Part shown: in pieces, positions 26,341 to 38,709 of the stretch
Layout: the number at the start of each line of letters is the position of its first letter
How positions within the stretch are numbered: the stretch's first letter is position 1
Source of the DNA: Tetrahymena elliotti 4EA
Taxonomy: Eukaryota; Ciliophora; Oligohymenophorea; Hymenostomatida; Tetrahymenidae
DNA length: 64,000 nucleotides
NCBI GenBank assembly: GCA_000231825.2
Contig: JH720337.1
Coordinates: 293,122-357,121 of the forward strand
Direction of reading: 5' to 3'
The notes under the pieces: generated by a model
What the model was told of the DNA's origin: nothing
What the model saw: the letters and a program-made list of their open reading frames with translations, nothing else
The model's database searches: none
Made by a program: the position numbers and the translations under genes

Positions 26341-26516
26341 TAATTTATATAATTTTAACAAGATTTTCAAAAAAAGTTTGATATGATACATAATTTCTGT
26401 TGGATTAAAATATTTAATAGTTTTGGCATATTATTCTTTAAATAAATAGTAAATAGAGATTCAATATAAGAAAGAAACTTAGTAGAATTCATATTTACAA
26501 TACAAAAGTTTGAAAA

Positions 26517-29500
26517 ATGTAAAGAGGAGAAAAGTAAAGAATTCAAGAAATAGTTGATTAGAAGTTTGGAATCGAAACTGTCAAGGATGGGCCTGATAGG
26601 TTAGGTTTTATAGCAAACTTTAAGACTGGATCTATTTTAGATGAAGATATGAATGAGAGAACAGTTTTATAAATTTATTATGTAGAAGACAATGGTAATT
26701 GGTGCAAAAGTACTATTCTCTATGAACCATATTTTTATGTTGCATGCGAACGTAATTTAGAAAAAGAAATAGCATTCTTTTTAGAAAAGAAGTTTGAGAA
26801 CAAAATTTCAAAAGTATAAATAGTAGAAAAAATAGATTTGGAATAAATAAATCATTTGTCAGGAAAGAAAAAGAAGTACATAAAAATATCATTTAAAACA
26901 ATTTAAGACTTACTTAATGTAAGAGGATAGCTCAAGCCTAAAATTGAGAAGAAAAAATAATAAGATTAGAATTCTTTATCAATATATAGCAATAATTTTA
27001 ATGCACATATGAATAGTATTGTGACAGATTTCCATAAAATGGATTTGTTAGAATATATGTCTGATATCAGAGAATACGATGTACCTTATCATACTCGTGT
27101 CTGTATTGATTTAAATATAAGAGCTGGTAAATGGTATTTAATAAATATTTTATTTGAAATATGAAGTATACAAGACTAATTTTAAAAAAATAAGGTTTAA
27201 GATTTCATTCAAAGAGAATTTAGTAGATAAAATTATATGTATGGAAGATATTGTAGAAAGACCTGATTTGAAATATTTAGCTTTTGATATTGAAACAAGT
27301 AAAGCAGAGCTAAGATTCCCTGATGCAAAAACAGATTGCGTGATGATGATTTCATTAATGTATGAAGGAGATGCTTATTTAATTGTAAATAGAGATTTTT
27401 GTGGTTAAGATGTTGTAGGATTTGATTATGCTCCTACTCCTGAATTCGAATGCTCTATTACTGTCTACAATGAGCCAAATGAGAAAGCTTGCATTAAAAA
27501 ATTCTTTGATATTATAGTTGATTACAAAGCATTTATCATTACAAGTTTTAATGGTGACAAATTCGATTGGCCATTTATTCACGAGAGATGCAATTAACTT
27601 GGTCTATCCTTAGAAAAGGAAATAGGTATTCATTTAGAAGAAGGACCAGAATATTATGGAAGATATCTTACCCATCTCGATTGTTTATATTGGGTTATTA
27701 GAGATGCCTATTTACCTTAAGGAAGGTTAGTTTTAATTATTATTGAAAGGATTTTTATGATTTTACATCTTAAAATAAAAAAATGAAATAGTCATGGTTT
27801 AAAAGCAGTAACAAGATCAAAGCTTGGCTATGAGCCTATAGAAGTAGATCCAGAAGAAATGGTACCTTTAGCTAGAAATAATACATAGGAATTAGCAGAA
27901 TATTCTGTTTCTGATGCAGTAGCAACCTATTTTATTTACAAAAAACATATTCATGATTTTATTTTTGCTTTGTGTACAATTATTCCTTGCTATTCAGATG
28001 AAGTTTTAAGAAAAGGTTCTGGTACTTTGTGTGAAAATTTACTTATGACAGAAGCTTTTAACAGAAATATTATTTTTCCTAACAAAAAAATGGAAGAGAA
28101 GGAAAAAATGCAGAAAGGACATTGGCTGGATTCTGAAACTTATATTGGTATTTATTTCATTTAAAAAATCAATATTTATTAAAAAAAGACAAAATAACAT
28201 CCTTTTTCATTTAATAATTTAATAAATTTTAAAATATAAAATTAGGTGGTAAAGTAGAATGTTTAAAGAGTGGTGTGTTTAGATCAGATATCAAATCTAA
28301 GTTTAAGTTTGAAAAAAATGCATTCTAGACACTTATAGACAATATAGATAAGCTCTTAGATTTCGTTGTTAGAATTGAATAAAATAAAGAAGTTAAAGAT
28401 GTTGATGGTTATGAATAGTTAAGAACTTAAGTGGTTTCAAAATTAGAATTTTTGAGAGATGTTCCTAATCCTAGTCATTATGAAGCCCATCCTCTTATCT
28501 ATCACTTGGATGTAGCAGCTATGTATCCTAACATTATTTTAACTAATAGACTTTAGCCTGTTGCTATTGTAAATGAATAAATATGCTCAGGCTGCCTATT
28601 TAACAGTCCATAAAACGAATGTAAAAGACCTTTAGATTGGCAATGGAGGGGAGAGTATTTTCCTCTAAACAGAAATGAATTCGAAAAGCTAAAGAGTGAT
28701 CTAGAATATGAAAGAGCTGCAAATGTAATAAATCTAAATTCTAAATAATAAAGTTAATTTATTTTGTTTGATTTAATTAGGACTAACATTTAAATAACAC
28801 AGAAGAGTTTTACAAGGCTCTTAAATAAAGAGTAAAAACTTACAGTTAAAAAACTTACAAGACTATTCACATTAAAGAGACATTAACAAAATAAAACACT
28901 GTTTGTATGCGTGAAAACTCTTTCTATATTGACACAGTTAAAGCTTTCCGTAACATATTAAAATTTCAACAAATTAAAAAAAATATTTTGAAATCTTTCC
29001 TTATTAGTTTTTTTAAATTTTTATTTGGAGTTATAGATAAAAAATATTTTTAATAAAAGAAAAAAATTTTAATACAAAAATTTATATTGTTTATTAGGTG
29101 ATCGTAGATATACTTTTAAGCACTTGGTGAAAGTTTGGAAAGGCAAGGCTGATGAAGCTTCTAAGAAAGGAGATGCTGTAGGAAAGAAAGAAGCTAACTT
29201 AATGGAAGCTCTATATGAATCTATGCAACTTGCTCACAAAATTATTTTGAATAGTTTCTATGGTTACGTCATGCGTAAAGGTGCTAGATGGTACTCTATG
29301 GAAATGGCTGCTATGGTTACTCATATTGGTTCTAGTATTATTTCTGATGCAAAAGCATTTGTAGATTGTGTTGGTATACCTCTTGAATTAGATACAGATG
29401 GTATTTGGTGTTTATTACCAGAAGGATTCCCAGAAGATTTCTCTATTAAGTTTAAGGATGGTAAAAAAGCTAGAATGGATTATCCATGCTCTATTTTGAA

Positions 29501-32500
29501 TTATTTAGTTTATGAGAAATACTGTAATCGTTAATATTAAACCTTAGTAGATCCTTAGAATCTTAAATATTAGACTAACTTAGAAATGTCCATCTTCTTC
29601 GAACTTGATGGTCCTTATAGAGCTATGATTATTCCTGCAGCTAGAGAGGAAGGTATTGATAATTAAATCGTCTTGGAAATATCATTAATATTTTTATTAA
29701 AAAATAGGTAAATTGTTAAAGAAACGTTATGTCGTCTTTAACAAGAGTGGAAAACTTACTGAATTAAAGGGTTTTGAAATCAAGCGTAGAGGTGAGTTAA
29801 ATATTATTAAAATCTTTTAATCTGAAATTTTTAGCTAATTTTTAGCTGGTCGAGATTTAAAAGAATGTTATGAAGCTTGTGCGAAGGTTGCTAAGAAATG
29901 GCTTAATCTTCTTAAGAACAGGGTATTTTTTTAAATTTAGAAAATATTAAAATAAAAAAATTGTTTTTCTTTAGGGAGAGGGCTTGAATAATGTCGAATT
30001 GATTGATTATATTGGTGAAAGTAAAGTGCTATCAAAGGAATTAGCTGAATATGGGGAATAGAAGGGTGTTGGTATTACTTGTGCTAAAAGATTAAAAGAA
30101 TTACTTGGGCCAGAAATTGTTAAGGGTAAGAGTTTATGTTGTAAATATGTCATGAGTAAGAAACCTTAAGAAGCTAGTAAAGCTGAAAGAGCCATACCTA
30201 TTCAAATATTCAATTCAGATCCTACTATAAAAAAGAAATTCTTACGTAAATGGTTGAAAGACAATACTTTAGATGATAAATAGCTTGAAATGAGAGAAAT
30301 TCTTGATTGGGACTATTACATAGAAAGATTAAGCAATACAATTTAGAAAATTATTATTATTCCAGCTGCAACATAGGGAGTTTTTAATATTTTACCTGAT
30401 GTTGCAGTCCCTGATTGGCTTACAAAGTAAATTAAGGATCAAGAAGATAAGTTTTAATAGTCAAAACTTTAATTTAAGAGTATAAAAGGCATAACTTAAT
30501 AGCCTCAAAGCATTATGCAAGCTCTTCACAACCAGTAGTAAATGAAGCTTGTTGGTGTATCAGAAGAACAATAAAAATCTGTACAAAAATCTTCTACTAA
30601 TAAAACATTCACTCACACAGCTAAAGCTGTTTAAAAACCAAAAAAATTTGTAAACCCATATAACATGAATACCCAATTCAAAGATTTCTTGTAAGCTCAA
30701 AAATAACATTGGGTAGAACTTAAAAAATACATGTAAGATTTTAACTATGCTTAAAACATATCCACACTTAGGTAAATGTTTTCTAATCAGGATGAATTTG
30801 TACTTAAATCTGACTGGCACGTTCTTTAAATAGCACCCACAGATTAACTAGGTAAAGAAAACAAATTAATTATTTTTATTAATAAATATCTTAATAAAAG
30901 GTATTTTTAAGCTATGGGCTTTTGTAATTGAAACAAAATAAATTATATCTGTCTCAGTAGAGATTCCAAGAGTCATTTATGTAAACAGTCTTGTAGACTA
31001 TTAGGCTGATGATTAATACAAGTTGGTGAAAAAGAAACTTCCTAGAGAAAAAAGGGCTTATTATCTTTACGAAATAAGTAAAAAAGAAGATGAATTTCAC
31101 TCATAATATAAAGATTTCGAATATTTTGCTACTAACCCAGAAATTGAAAATATTTATGAACATCATTAGCCTTTAGATTTCAAATTTATTGTTTAAATCG
31201 GAAATATGCTTAAGATTAATTAAAAGTCTATTCCAAGAGGCACATCATATTCAAATTATGTTTTTAAGTTAGATCAATTTTAAGGTATGAAATTGAATTA
31301 TTATTACCTCGATTATTTATATCAATTAAAATATAATAGGTTAATTTGGTGATCCCAGAGCTTATTTGGAAGGTCTGGAAATATCCAACTCTCTAATTTA
31401 TATATCTGAGTTAAAAATGAAAGATAGAAAACTTTGGTGTATCCTTAACACTTAAATTTCTGAGTATTTATTTATCATGGTACATAAATCTGTTGATAAG
31501 AATAAATATTCAAAGATTATTAGAGAATCTCTCCCTGAAAACTTTATTAATCCTTAGATGAAGATCTAAACATACAATTTTGATGTTAATGATAAAGCTT
31601 TTATTTTTATTGAAAATTATCTTCAAGAAATTAAATCTAAGAAAGTAAATTATGAATTAAAATCTAAATGTACTTAAATTAATTTTTTTTCTTAAATAGG
31701 TTCATGGCATTATTTTATTCTAAACTTCTTATACATTACAAAATTTAAGAGCTTCAGGTATTAAATCTATATTTACTGAATATCCTTGTGCCTAGCTTCC
31801 TCATTTAAAAATGGATGAGTAGCATTACAGTTCTTTGGATTGGTAATAAAAAGGTATGAGGTTTTTATGTCAATAGATTGAAAATGTCTAATAGAATCTT
31901 GAAAATGCTTACAAACTAACTGAATATGTATAAGTTCCTATCTGTAATTTAAATTTTGAGAACTCCTTCAACTAATTAACAGATATTTACTTCAGTCGTT
32001 TGCTTAAGTAATTTTATTTTATTTTAATTTAAAAAAACTAATTAATATTTTAATTTTAATTAGAAATGATAATTGTATATCTTGGTATGGTAGCTATATT
32101 AATAATAGAGAATAAGAATATAGATAACTCGTTCCTTCAGATTTCTTGAGAAATGAAATATCATTTAGTGGTTTATACACTTCTCATACTGTTGAAATTG
32201 ATATTGGATTACTTGCTTTGAACACTATTGCTCATGCTGATGAATTAAAAAATATAGATAAAGAAGCTAGCAGACTTATAGAATACACAAAGGTTAATAA
32301 TAAGTAAAATCAATATAAGAAAGGCACTTAGTTTTAAGCATTAGATCAAGAAGAAATCGATGAGTTAACACAAGCTAAGCAATCATTTAAAAATCTTTAG
32401 TAAATGGTTCAATATTGGATTTAAGATGTTTAATTGTATGAAAATCCTATTGCAGATTTTTTCATTACAAACATCCATTCATGGCTGTCAACAAAAGAAT

Positions 32501-34249
32501 CAAAATTTTATGATCCAATCCTCTCTAAAATGCTTTAAAAGCTTATGAAGAAGATTTTCTAATATTTTATTTCTAAACTGAGAGGTCTTGGTGCTAAGAT
32601 AGTTCATTCTACTATGAATAAAATAATACTTGATACAGGCAAACATACTTTAAATGAAGCAAAAAGCTATACATAGTATATCCTCCAAACTGTCCTTGGT
32701 TAACCACTCTTTAAAGTTCTAACATTAACACCATAGAGATATTTCAAGATTTTACTTTTTAAAGACTCTCATAACTATATGGCACTCCAAGAATTCGATA
32801 GCAATAATGATGGTGACGAAATGGAAATTGATCAACCTAATTAGACTTAGCATTCTGTAGTTTCTAATTGGCACATTTCAGATTACTTACCTCCAAAGTT
32901 AAAACACTATTTCTAACTTGTTGTTTTAGAATATTTGTACAAAATAACTCAATAAAAGGCTGAGTTAGCTACAAATCCTGAATATGCTAATACACTTATA
33001 GAAGAAATAGAATCTTTTTGTAAAAACTATATCTCTGTTAGCCTTTCATATAAATTATTAGATGCTATTCCAGAGCTAGAAAACTAATATAGAAGAGATA
33101 GATAGCAAATAGAAAAGCTAAATTAAAAGTAAGAAGAATACATTTATCTTGAAAGTTAAATTTTGGGTAAATCATTTTATTAATTTATTTGTTTTATTTT
33201 TTTTAAATTAAAAATTTTTAAAATTAGAATAACAAAAGAAAATGAAGAAAGTTTAGACAGAAAATTAAAATTTTGATCTGGATGCAGATTATTATGATTA
33301 AATTTAATAAGAAAAGGAAGAATAGTAGTACAAAAAAAAGATGTAGAATCAAAAAGAAGCTAACAAATAATCTTAAAAAGCTATGATAGATGAAGGGGAT
33401 GAATAGTATGATAATTAACTTGTAGATTATGAAGATATAGAAAAGGAAGAAGAAGATTTAGATGGATTCATAGTTTCATAATAAGAGCAAGAAGAAGAAG
33501 ATAATTATTATTCAGAGCATGGATCTGAAGATGATTTAAATGATTCTTTTGTAGTAGATGATGTAAAAGATGCACTTTATGGAGATATTCCTGCTACTTA
33601 GGACGAACTCTCAAAGCTTAAAAAAATAATGAAGAGAGATTAAAAAAAATTAGATGAGCTAAATAATTTATGGAGTTTTCCTAAGCTTCTTGGTGGAAGA
33701 GTTGAATATTCTAATTCTATTTTAGAATTTATCAATTTTTTAATGCATGTCTTTAGTCTTGATTAAAATGTAAAGGAAGAATTAATCTAAGTAAAGAGAG
33801 ATTGTTTGAAATTCCTGAAAATGAATGATTTCTCAAATGAAGCTGAATTTAAAGAACCTTGTGTAATCATAAAAGCATCTGATATTGTCTGCAAGAGTTG
33901 TCTTTAAGTAAGCGAGCTCGACATATTTAGAGACCATTGGATCTGTCAAGAATGTAAAACCCCGTATGATTAAATTTATCTAGAAAATAAATTTATAGAA
34001 CTCATCAAAAATTCTCTAACTTTCTATTAGTTCTAAGATATTTATTGCTAAAAATGTAAACTCATTAAAGAAGATCTTTTAAGTAATGCTTGTAAATGCT
34101 CTGGCTCATATTTCTTCTAAATAGATCAAAATATCCTTCCAATAATAGGTCCAGACTGTAAAAAAATAAGAAGAGCTTTCATAGAGCTTGCATAAGCTAA
34201 TAACTTTAATACTCTATCCTAAATTATTAAATAGATCTGGATTATTTGA
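26517..34249 (+). CDS. POLE: DNA polymerase epsilon catalytic subunit
   Basis: Leading-strand replicative polymerase of the nucleus. Thirteen exons give 2306 residues, similar to human POLE. In order: N-terminal domain with [19 protein letters not shown]; 3'-5' exonuclease motif LAFDIETS (Asp237, Glu239) with [10 protein letters not shown] and [11 protein letters not shown]; polymerase motif [19 protein letters not shown] (Asp about 590), the [19 protein letters not shown] helix and ELDTDGIWC (Asp about 816 and 818). The inactive C-terminal polymerase/exonuclease half follows, then an acidic Gln-rich insert (about 1990-2090). Near the C-terminus CysA (CKSC..CQEC, from about 2188) and CysB (CQKC..CKC, about 2240-2260) are both intact, so subunit B binding and the metal centres should be preserved. 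All catalytic carboxylates are present. Intron 1 (27134-27194) was chosen because it restores the conserved Trp before the exonuclease domain. Confidence 0.97.
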
Positions 34250-34797
34250 ATATATTTGATTTTTGTTATCAAATCATTCATAAATAATCAAACAATTCAA
34301 TAAAAACTCATATTTATAAAATTAACATAAAAAATTAAAATCAATAAATAATAAAAAAATGTTATTTCTTTTCAATCTATCTAATACTGTATTTTTGCTT
34401 AAATTAAAAAATTAAACTTTATTATTATTTTATAAATATTATTTCTTATTTGTAAATTAATTGTTAAACTCAATTAAAGTTTTTTACTCAATGTAAAATT
34501 TTTTAGTGAAAAAAGTAAACTTTATGTTTAAACAAAAATAAAAGTCTTTTAAATTAAACTGTTGAAATTTTTTATTTTTTTATAGTAACAACCAACAAAT
34601 CAATAATATTTTTTTCTAAGATATAATAATAAAAATTTAATTTAAATATATAAGAGAATTTTTAATTCTCTAGAAATAAATAAATCTCTTTTTTAATTTA
34701 ATTTAATAATTTTTAACAATAAATTTAAGATAAAAAAATATGTTTATTTATTTAATAATTTTAGTTTTAATTTAATTTATTCTTTTTAAGAAATTAA
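34250..34797. other. Convergent intergenic region, 548 bp
   Basis: Lies between the stop codons of POLE (plus) and the DEAH helicase (minus). Extremely A/T-rich; no gene or repeat. It must contain both polyadenylation regions, but I cannot place individual signals. Confidence 0.5.
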
Positions 34798-37505
34798 TCA
34801 CTTAGAAATTTCTTTAAAGTCGTTAAATGGTATTTCAGTAATGTCTCTAAGATATGTTTTCAGAGTGTATACAACTTCATTGAATATGATGTAATCAGGT
34901 TTGGGTTTTGAGTAAAATAATAAACTTTCAGGGTGAATGTAAGCTTAAATATTGCTCCTCTAAATTATTTTAAAAATAATAATTATTTAAGTTAAATAAA
35001 AAATGATTTACAATAATAGTATAGGTTCCATCGTTGTTGAGTTTAGCTGCTTTGACTGATAAACCTTTTGCAATACATGAAATGAATTCTTCTGTGTTTA
35101 TTTCTTATTAAATTGCTGTTTTATATTCTTATTGTAGTTTTTTTAATGTTTACCCCTTAGCTAATTCCTCTTAAATCTACTATTCTTCACTTTATTGTGA
35201 GATATTGTTTTAATTTTATTAAGCTTTGTTATTTTATTTTTAATTCTTTTTAGATCTCTTCTTCAAGATATCAAGGAAGTAGTTTTCTAATTACTATCTA
35301 ACTTCTAAAGCTTTTTTTATATTTTTTTAATTGATGAAGTTTTCTTTACAAAAACTCTTTTTATTTTTAGCTAAATAATACTAGTGTAACATGTTCAACT
35401 TAGTCAACTGATCACTATTACCTAATTAAAATCTTAGTAAAACATCAAGCAAAGATATCTTGGCCCCTTTAGGTATAAAGAAAAGGTTTTCAACTTGCAT
35501 TAAACTAATTGCTGAAAGAACAACACTAATAGAGTTTGGATTAGTAGCAAAAGCTACAAGCATAAAGTGTGCATATATAGGTTCAAGAGGCAATTCAGCC
35601 ATTTCTTTACCATGTAAAGTTATATTTCCCTAAAAAAATCAAATAGAAATAAATTAAAAATTTAATTATTTTTTATTCATTTTACATTAGCATCTAAGGC
35701 ATTCATCTACTATAAATTTTCAATACTTTCTATGAATTAATCTTCATGAGGTCTATCAATAAACTAGAATCCTTTCACATCTTTAATACCTATAGCTTTC
35801 ATTTGTAAAATAACAGTGGAAAGATTTGATCTGAGAATTTCCTTGAAGAAAAGATAAATAAAAATTATAATAACAATAGATGAATAATAAATTGAAAAGT
35901 ACAGGTAACATAAATTCTGCTAATTTATCATGAGTATATTTAGTGTATAGTCTGTAGCATTTACCAGCAGATTATCTACCTGCTCTACCTGCTCTTTGCA
36001 TAGCAGAAGATTTAGAAACAGGAACAACTAAAAGCATTTCAATTAATTTATTAGGATTGTATTTTCTTGTCTTTACCAAACCTGGATCAACAACATATTT
36101 AATTCCTAAAATAATTATTTAATAAAAATTAGATTTTGCTATTCTTTTATTCATTACCATCAATTGTAACTGAAGTTTCTGCAATATTAGTTGATAAAAC
36201 TACTTTTCTTTCTCCTTCTTCACTTTTTTCAAATGCTAATAACTACAAATGAGAAGGTAAAGCAGCATAAAGAGTGCAAATTTTTAATCTTTTAGCTTCT
36301 CTAGGGAAAAGCTCAATCTTCTCTTCTAACATTTATTGCATATCTTCAATATCTTCCTTTATAAAAGTTTATGGTTTATTTTTGCAATTTATTAAAACTA
36401 CAATCTTACTTGCCCAACTAAAAAGCATAGAATATCCCCCTCTTATTCTTCAAAGTGAATTTACAAAATTGTATTCAAAGCTGCATCCTTATTTATTTTA
36501 ATAACTTATTTAAATTCAATCTAAATCTAATATTATTTTATACTAAATAATCTGCATGAGGTTTTTTTGAATAGAAAACCTCGATTGGATGGCATCTACC
36601 TTCAAGATAAATAATCTATTTATCATTATAAAAAGATTCATTTAAATTTATTTTTTATTAAAGCAAAATTACATTTTCTGTCTCAAAGAAGTTTGCAAAC
36701 TTTTCAGTTTCAATTGTAGCAGACATGATAATAATTTTAAGATCTTTTCTTCTTTCTAATAACTATTTAAGCAAAGATCTAAAGATATTTATTATTAATA
36801 ATGGTTATTCATAATTAAAGTGTACTAAATAAATTTTAGTTCAATTCAGTAATAATACTTTATTTACATTAACAAATCTGAATTAATAGTTCTTTCGTGA
36901 GCTTCATCAATAACTATAATCGAAAATCTTGAAAGATTAGGATCAACTATAGTCTCTCTTAATAACATACCGTCAGTCATATATAACAATTTAGTATTAT
37001 TTTTATCAACAGCTTCCTCGAATCTAACACTGTAACCAACTTTATTACCAACTGTAGTATTCATTTCCTAAGCTACTCTTTATGCAATAGTTATTGCTGC
37101 AACTCTTCTAGGTTAAGTAACAGCAATCATTTTATTTTTATTTAAGCCTTCCTCTATTAAATATTGAGGAATTTATGTTGTCTTACCACAACCAGTTTCA
37201 CCAGCAATAACACTAATTTAATTGCTTTTAATCTATAGTTAAAATATTTTATTAATTTATTTAATAATAATTGCTCAATATCTTTTAAAAATTTAAAAAC
37301 GTATCCTATTTTTCACACATTAAAAATATTTCTAATTTATTACTTTATCCAATAATCCTTATCTATGCTTAAAGATGGGAAGATTCTTCCTTTCTTTTTG
37401 AAGCTTGTGAAATAATCCTAAATTTCCATTTTTATTATTTTCTGCTGCTGATCCTTATTATTTTACAGTCTTTTTTTGGGGTGATAGGCTTTTCTCTATT
37501 TCCAT
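34798..37505 (-). CDS. DEAH-box RNA helicase, DHX33-like
   Basis: ATP-dependent RNA helicase of the DEAH/RHA group. Ten exons give 717 residues, about the length of human DHX33. Motifs in order: LPIFKHRQGLLDKI (Q-motif region), Walker [15 protein letters not shown] (the usual GSGKT with Cys), TQPRRVAA (Ia), TDGMLLRE (Ib), DEAH in [13 protein letters not shown] (III), [35 protein letters not shown] (V) and QRAGRAGR (VI), then the winged-helix/ratchet and OB-fold domain ending [18 protein letters not shown]. The short N-terminus without spliceosomal extensions and the HPIEVFY/IKYVVD wording point to DHX33 (nucleolar, ribosome related) rather than Prp2/16/22/43; DHX35 is the alternative. All ATPase motifs are intact. 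Restoring the frame after ADYL needs a 23-nt intron (36543-36521), very short for this genome. Confidence 0.9.
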
Positions 37506-38709
37506 TTTCTCTAATTTAATCAAGTAGATGTATAAAGGATAGTATTTTTATTTGATAAATACTACTTAAATTTAATAAGAATTTCTTAATTAATTTTTAA
37601 GCTTTTTATTTTTAATCTTCTATCATTAAGAAGATAATAATGAGCATTATAAAATTTAATTATATAATATCCATTAAGTTTGATATAAATCTAAATTGTT
37701 GGTAAATAAACTATCAGCACTATTATAAAAACACAGAAATTATTAGAGTATCAAAATATTTTGTTGTGTTAAAAAATAATTATTAAATTAAAACACATCT
37801 GAATAATTAGAATTATCAATATTATTAAATAATCTTTTTTTATAAAATCTCAATCAAAATAAATTATTTTTAAAAAGCAAGCTTGCTTTGAGAAGATATA
37901 CTTAATTTTTAATTTTTGAAATAAATTAAAAAAAAGTTGTAATTTCAAAAATGGAATTTGAAGAAATATTTTTACTAAAAATTTTTATGTTTACTAATAA
38001 TTATTATGAATTTCTTAAGTCCATTTAATCTTCAATTTCAGAAAATTTAGTTGTCAGTTCTTATATTTTCTCTTCATCTATTAATCTTTAGGTAATTTAT
38101 TGAAAGTTACTTGACGAAGTGGAATTTCTTAATAAATAAATAAATTAAAAATTTTCTACTAGTCTAAAATGCTAAAATGCTGAAAATTTATAATGTCCTA
38201 TGATATCAATTCTTATTCTATTTAGAATTAAAAAATTAATTATCTTCATTATTTTATTAAAAATATTGAAAAATAATAGAATTTTTTATGATATTCCTTA
38301 AGCATTGATTTTGACCTGAATTAATTTTTTTTTTATTTATAAATTAGTTCCATTACTTAAACATCTATCTACAAAAGAGAGGATATTAATATCTAATGGA
38401 TTGATATTTCAAAGGTAAGATGATTTTTAATATATTCTTAATTAGATATAATTAAATGAACTGATTCGTTGCTTTTCTAAATCATAATTTTCAAGCAATC
38501 AATTTATAAAGGAATTATTATTATTAATAAATAAAAACATTGTTATTTCATTTATATTATTGATTAGATAAATCAATCAGTTCAGTTTTAGTAATAATTC
38601 ATCCAAAATTTAAGTAGAAAAGTAAAATACAAGTTAAACTGCTATTTAGCAACAGGATTTAAAAATAAACTTCTAGGATCAGTCAGTAATCATGACTTCA
38701 TATTTTAAA
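37506..38709. other. Divergent region between helicase and surface-protein genes
   Basis: 1.2 kb with the two promoters. It also holds a weak two-exon reading frame (37951-38404), listed separately. Otherwise A/T-rich with no recognisable element. Confidence 0.45.
37951..38404 (+). CDS. Candidate small protein, 65 residues (doubtful)
   Basis: Met-started frame (MEFEEIFLLKIFMFTNN...) of 47 codons, then a GT..AG intron (38092-38347) and an 18-codon exon ending in TGA. Residues are plausible (Ser, Ile, Leu rich) but match nothing I know, and a chance open frame is quite possible. It could instead be untranslated leader of the surface-protein gene that follows. Confidence 0.18.

Larger units (their letters stand above)
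25378..26516. other. Intergenic region upstream of DNA polymerase epsilon
   Basis: 1.14 kb between two plus-strand genes. It contains a doubtful small reading frame (25782-26043) and a GC-rich E2F-like pair (26301-26340), both listed separately. The remainder is A/T-rich without visible features. Confidence 0.5.

Noticed and set aside
27134..27194. Alternative 40-nt intron at 27127-27166 in POLE
   Set aside because: It keeps the frame but deletes the conserved Trp region before the exonuclease domain; the 61-nt intron preserves it and aligns with POLE homologues.
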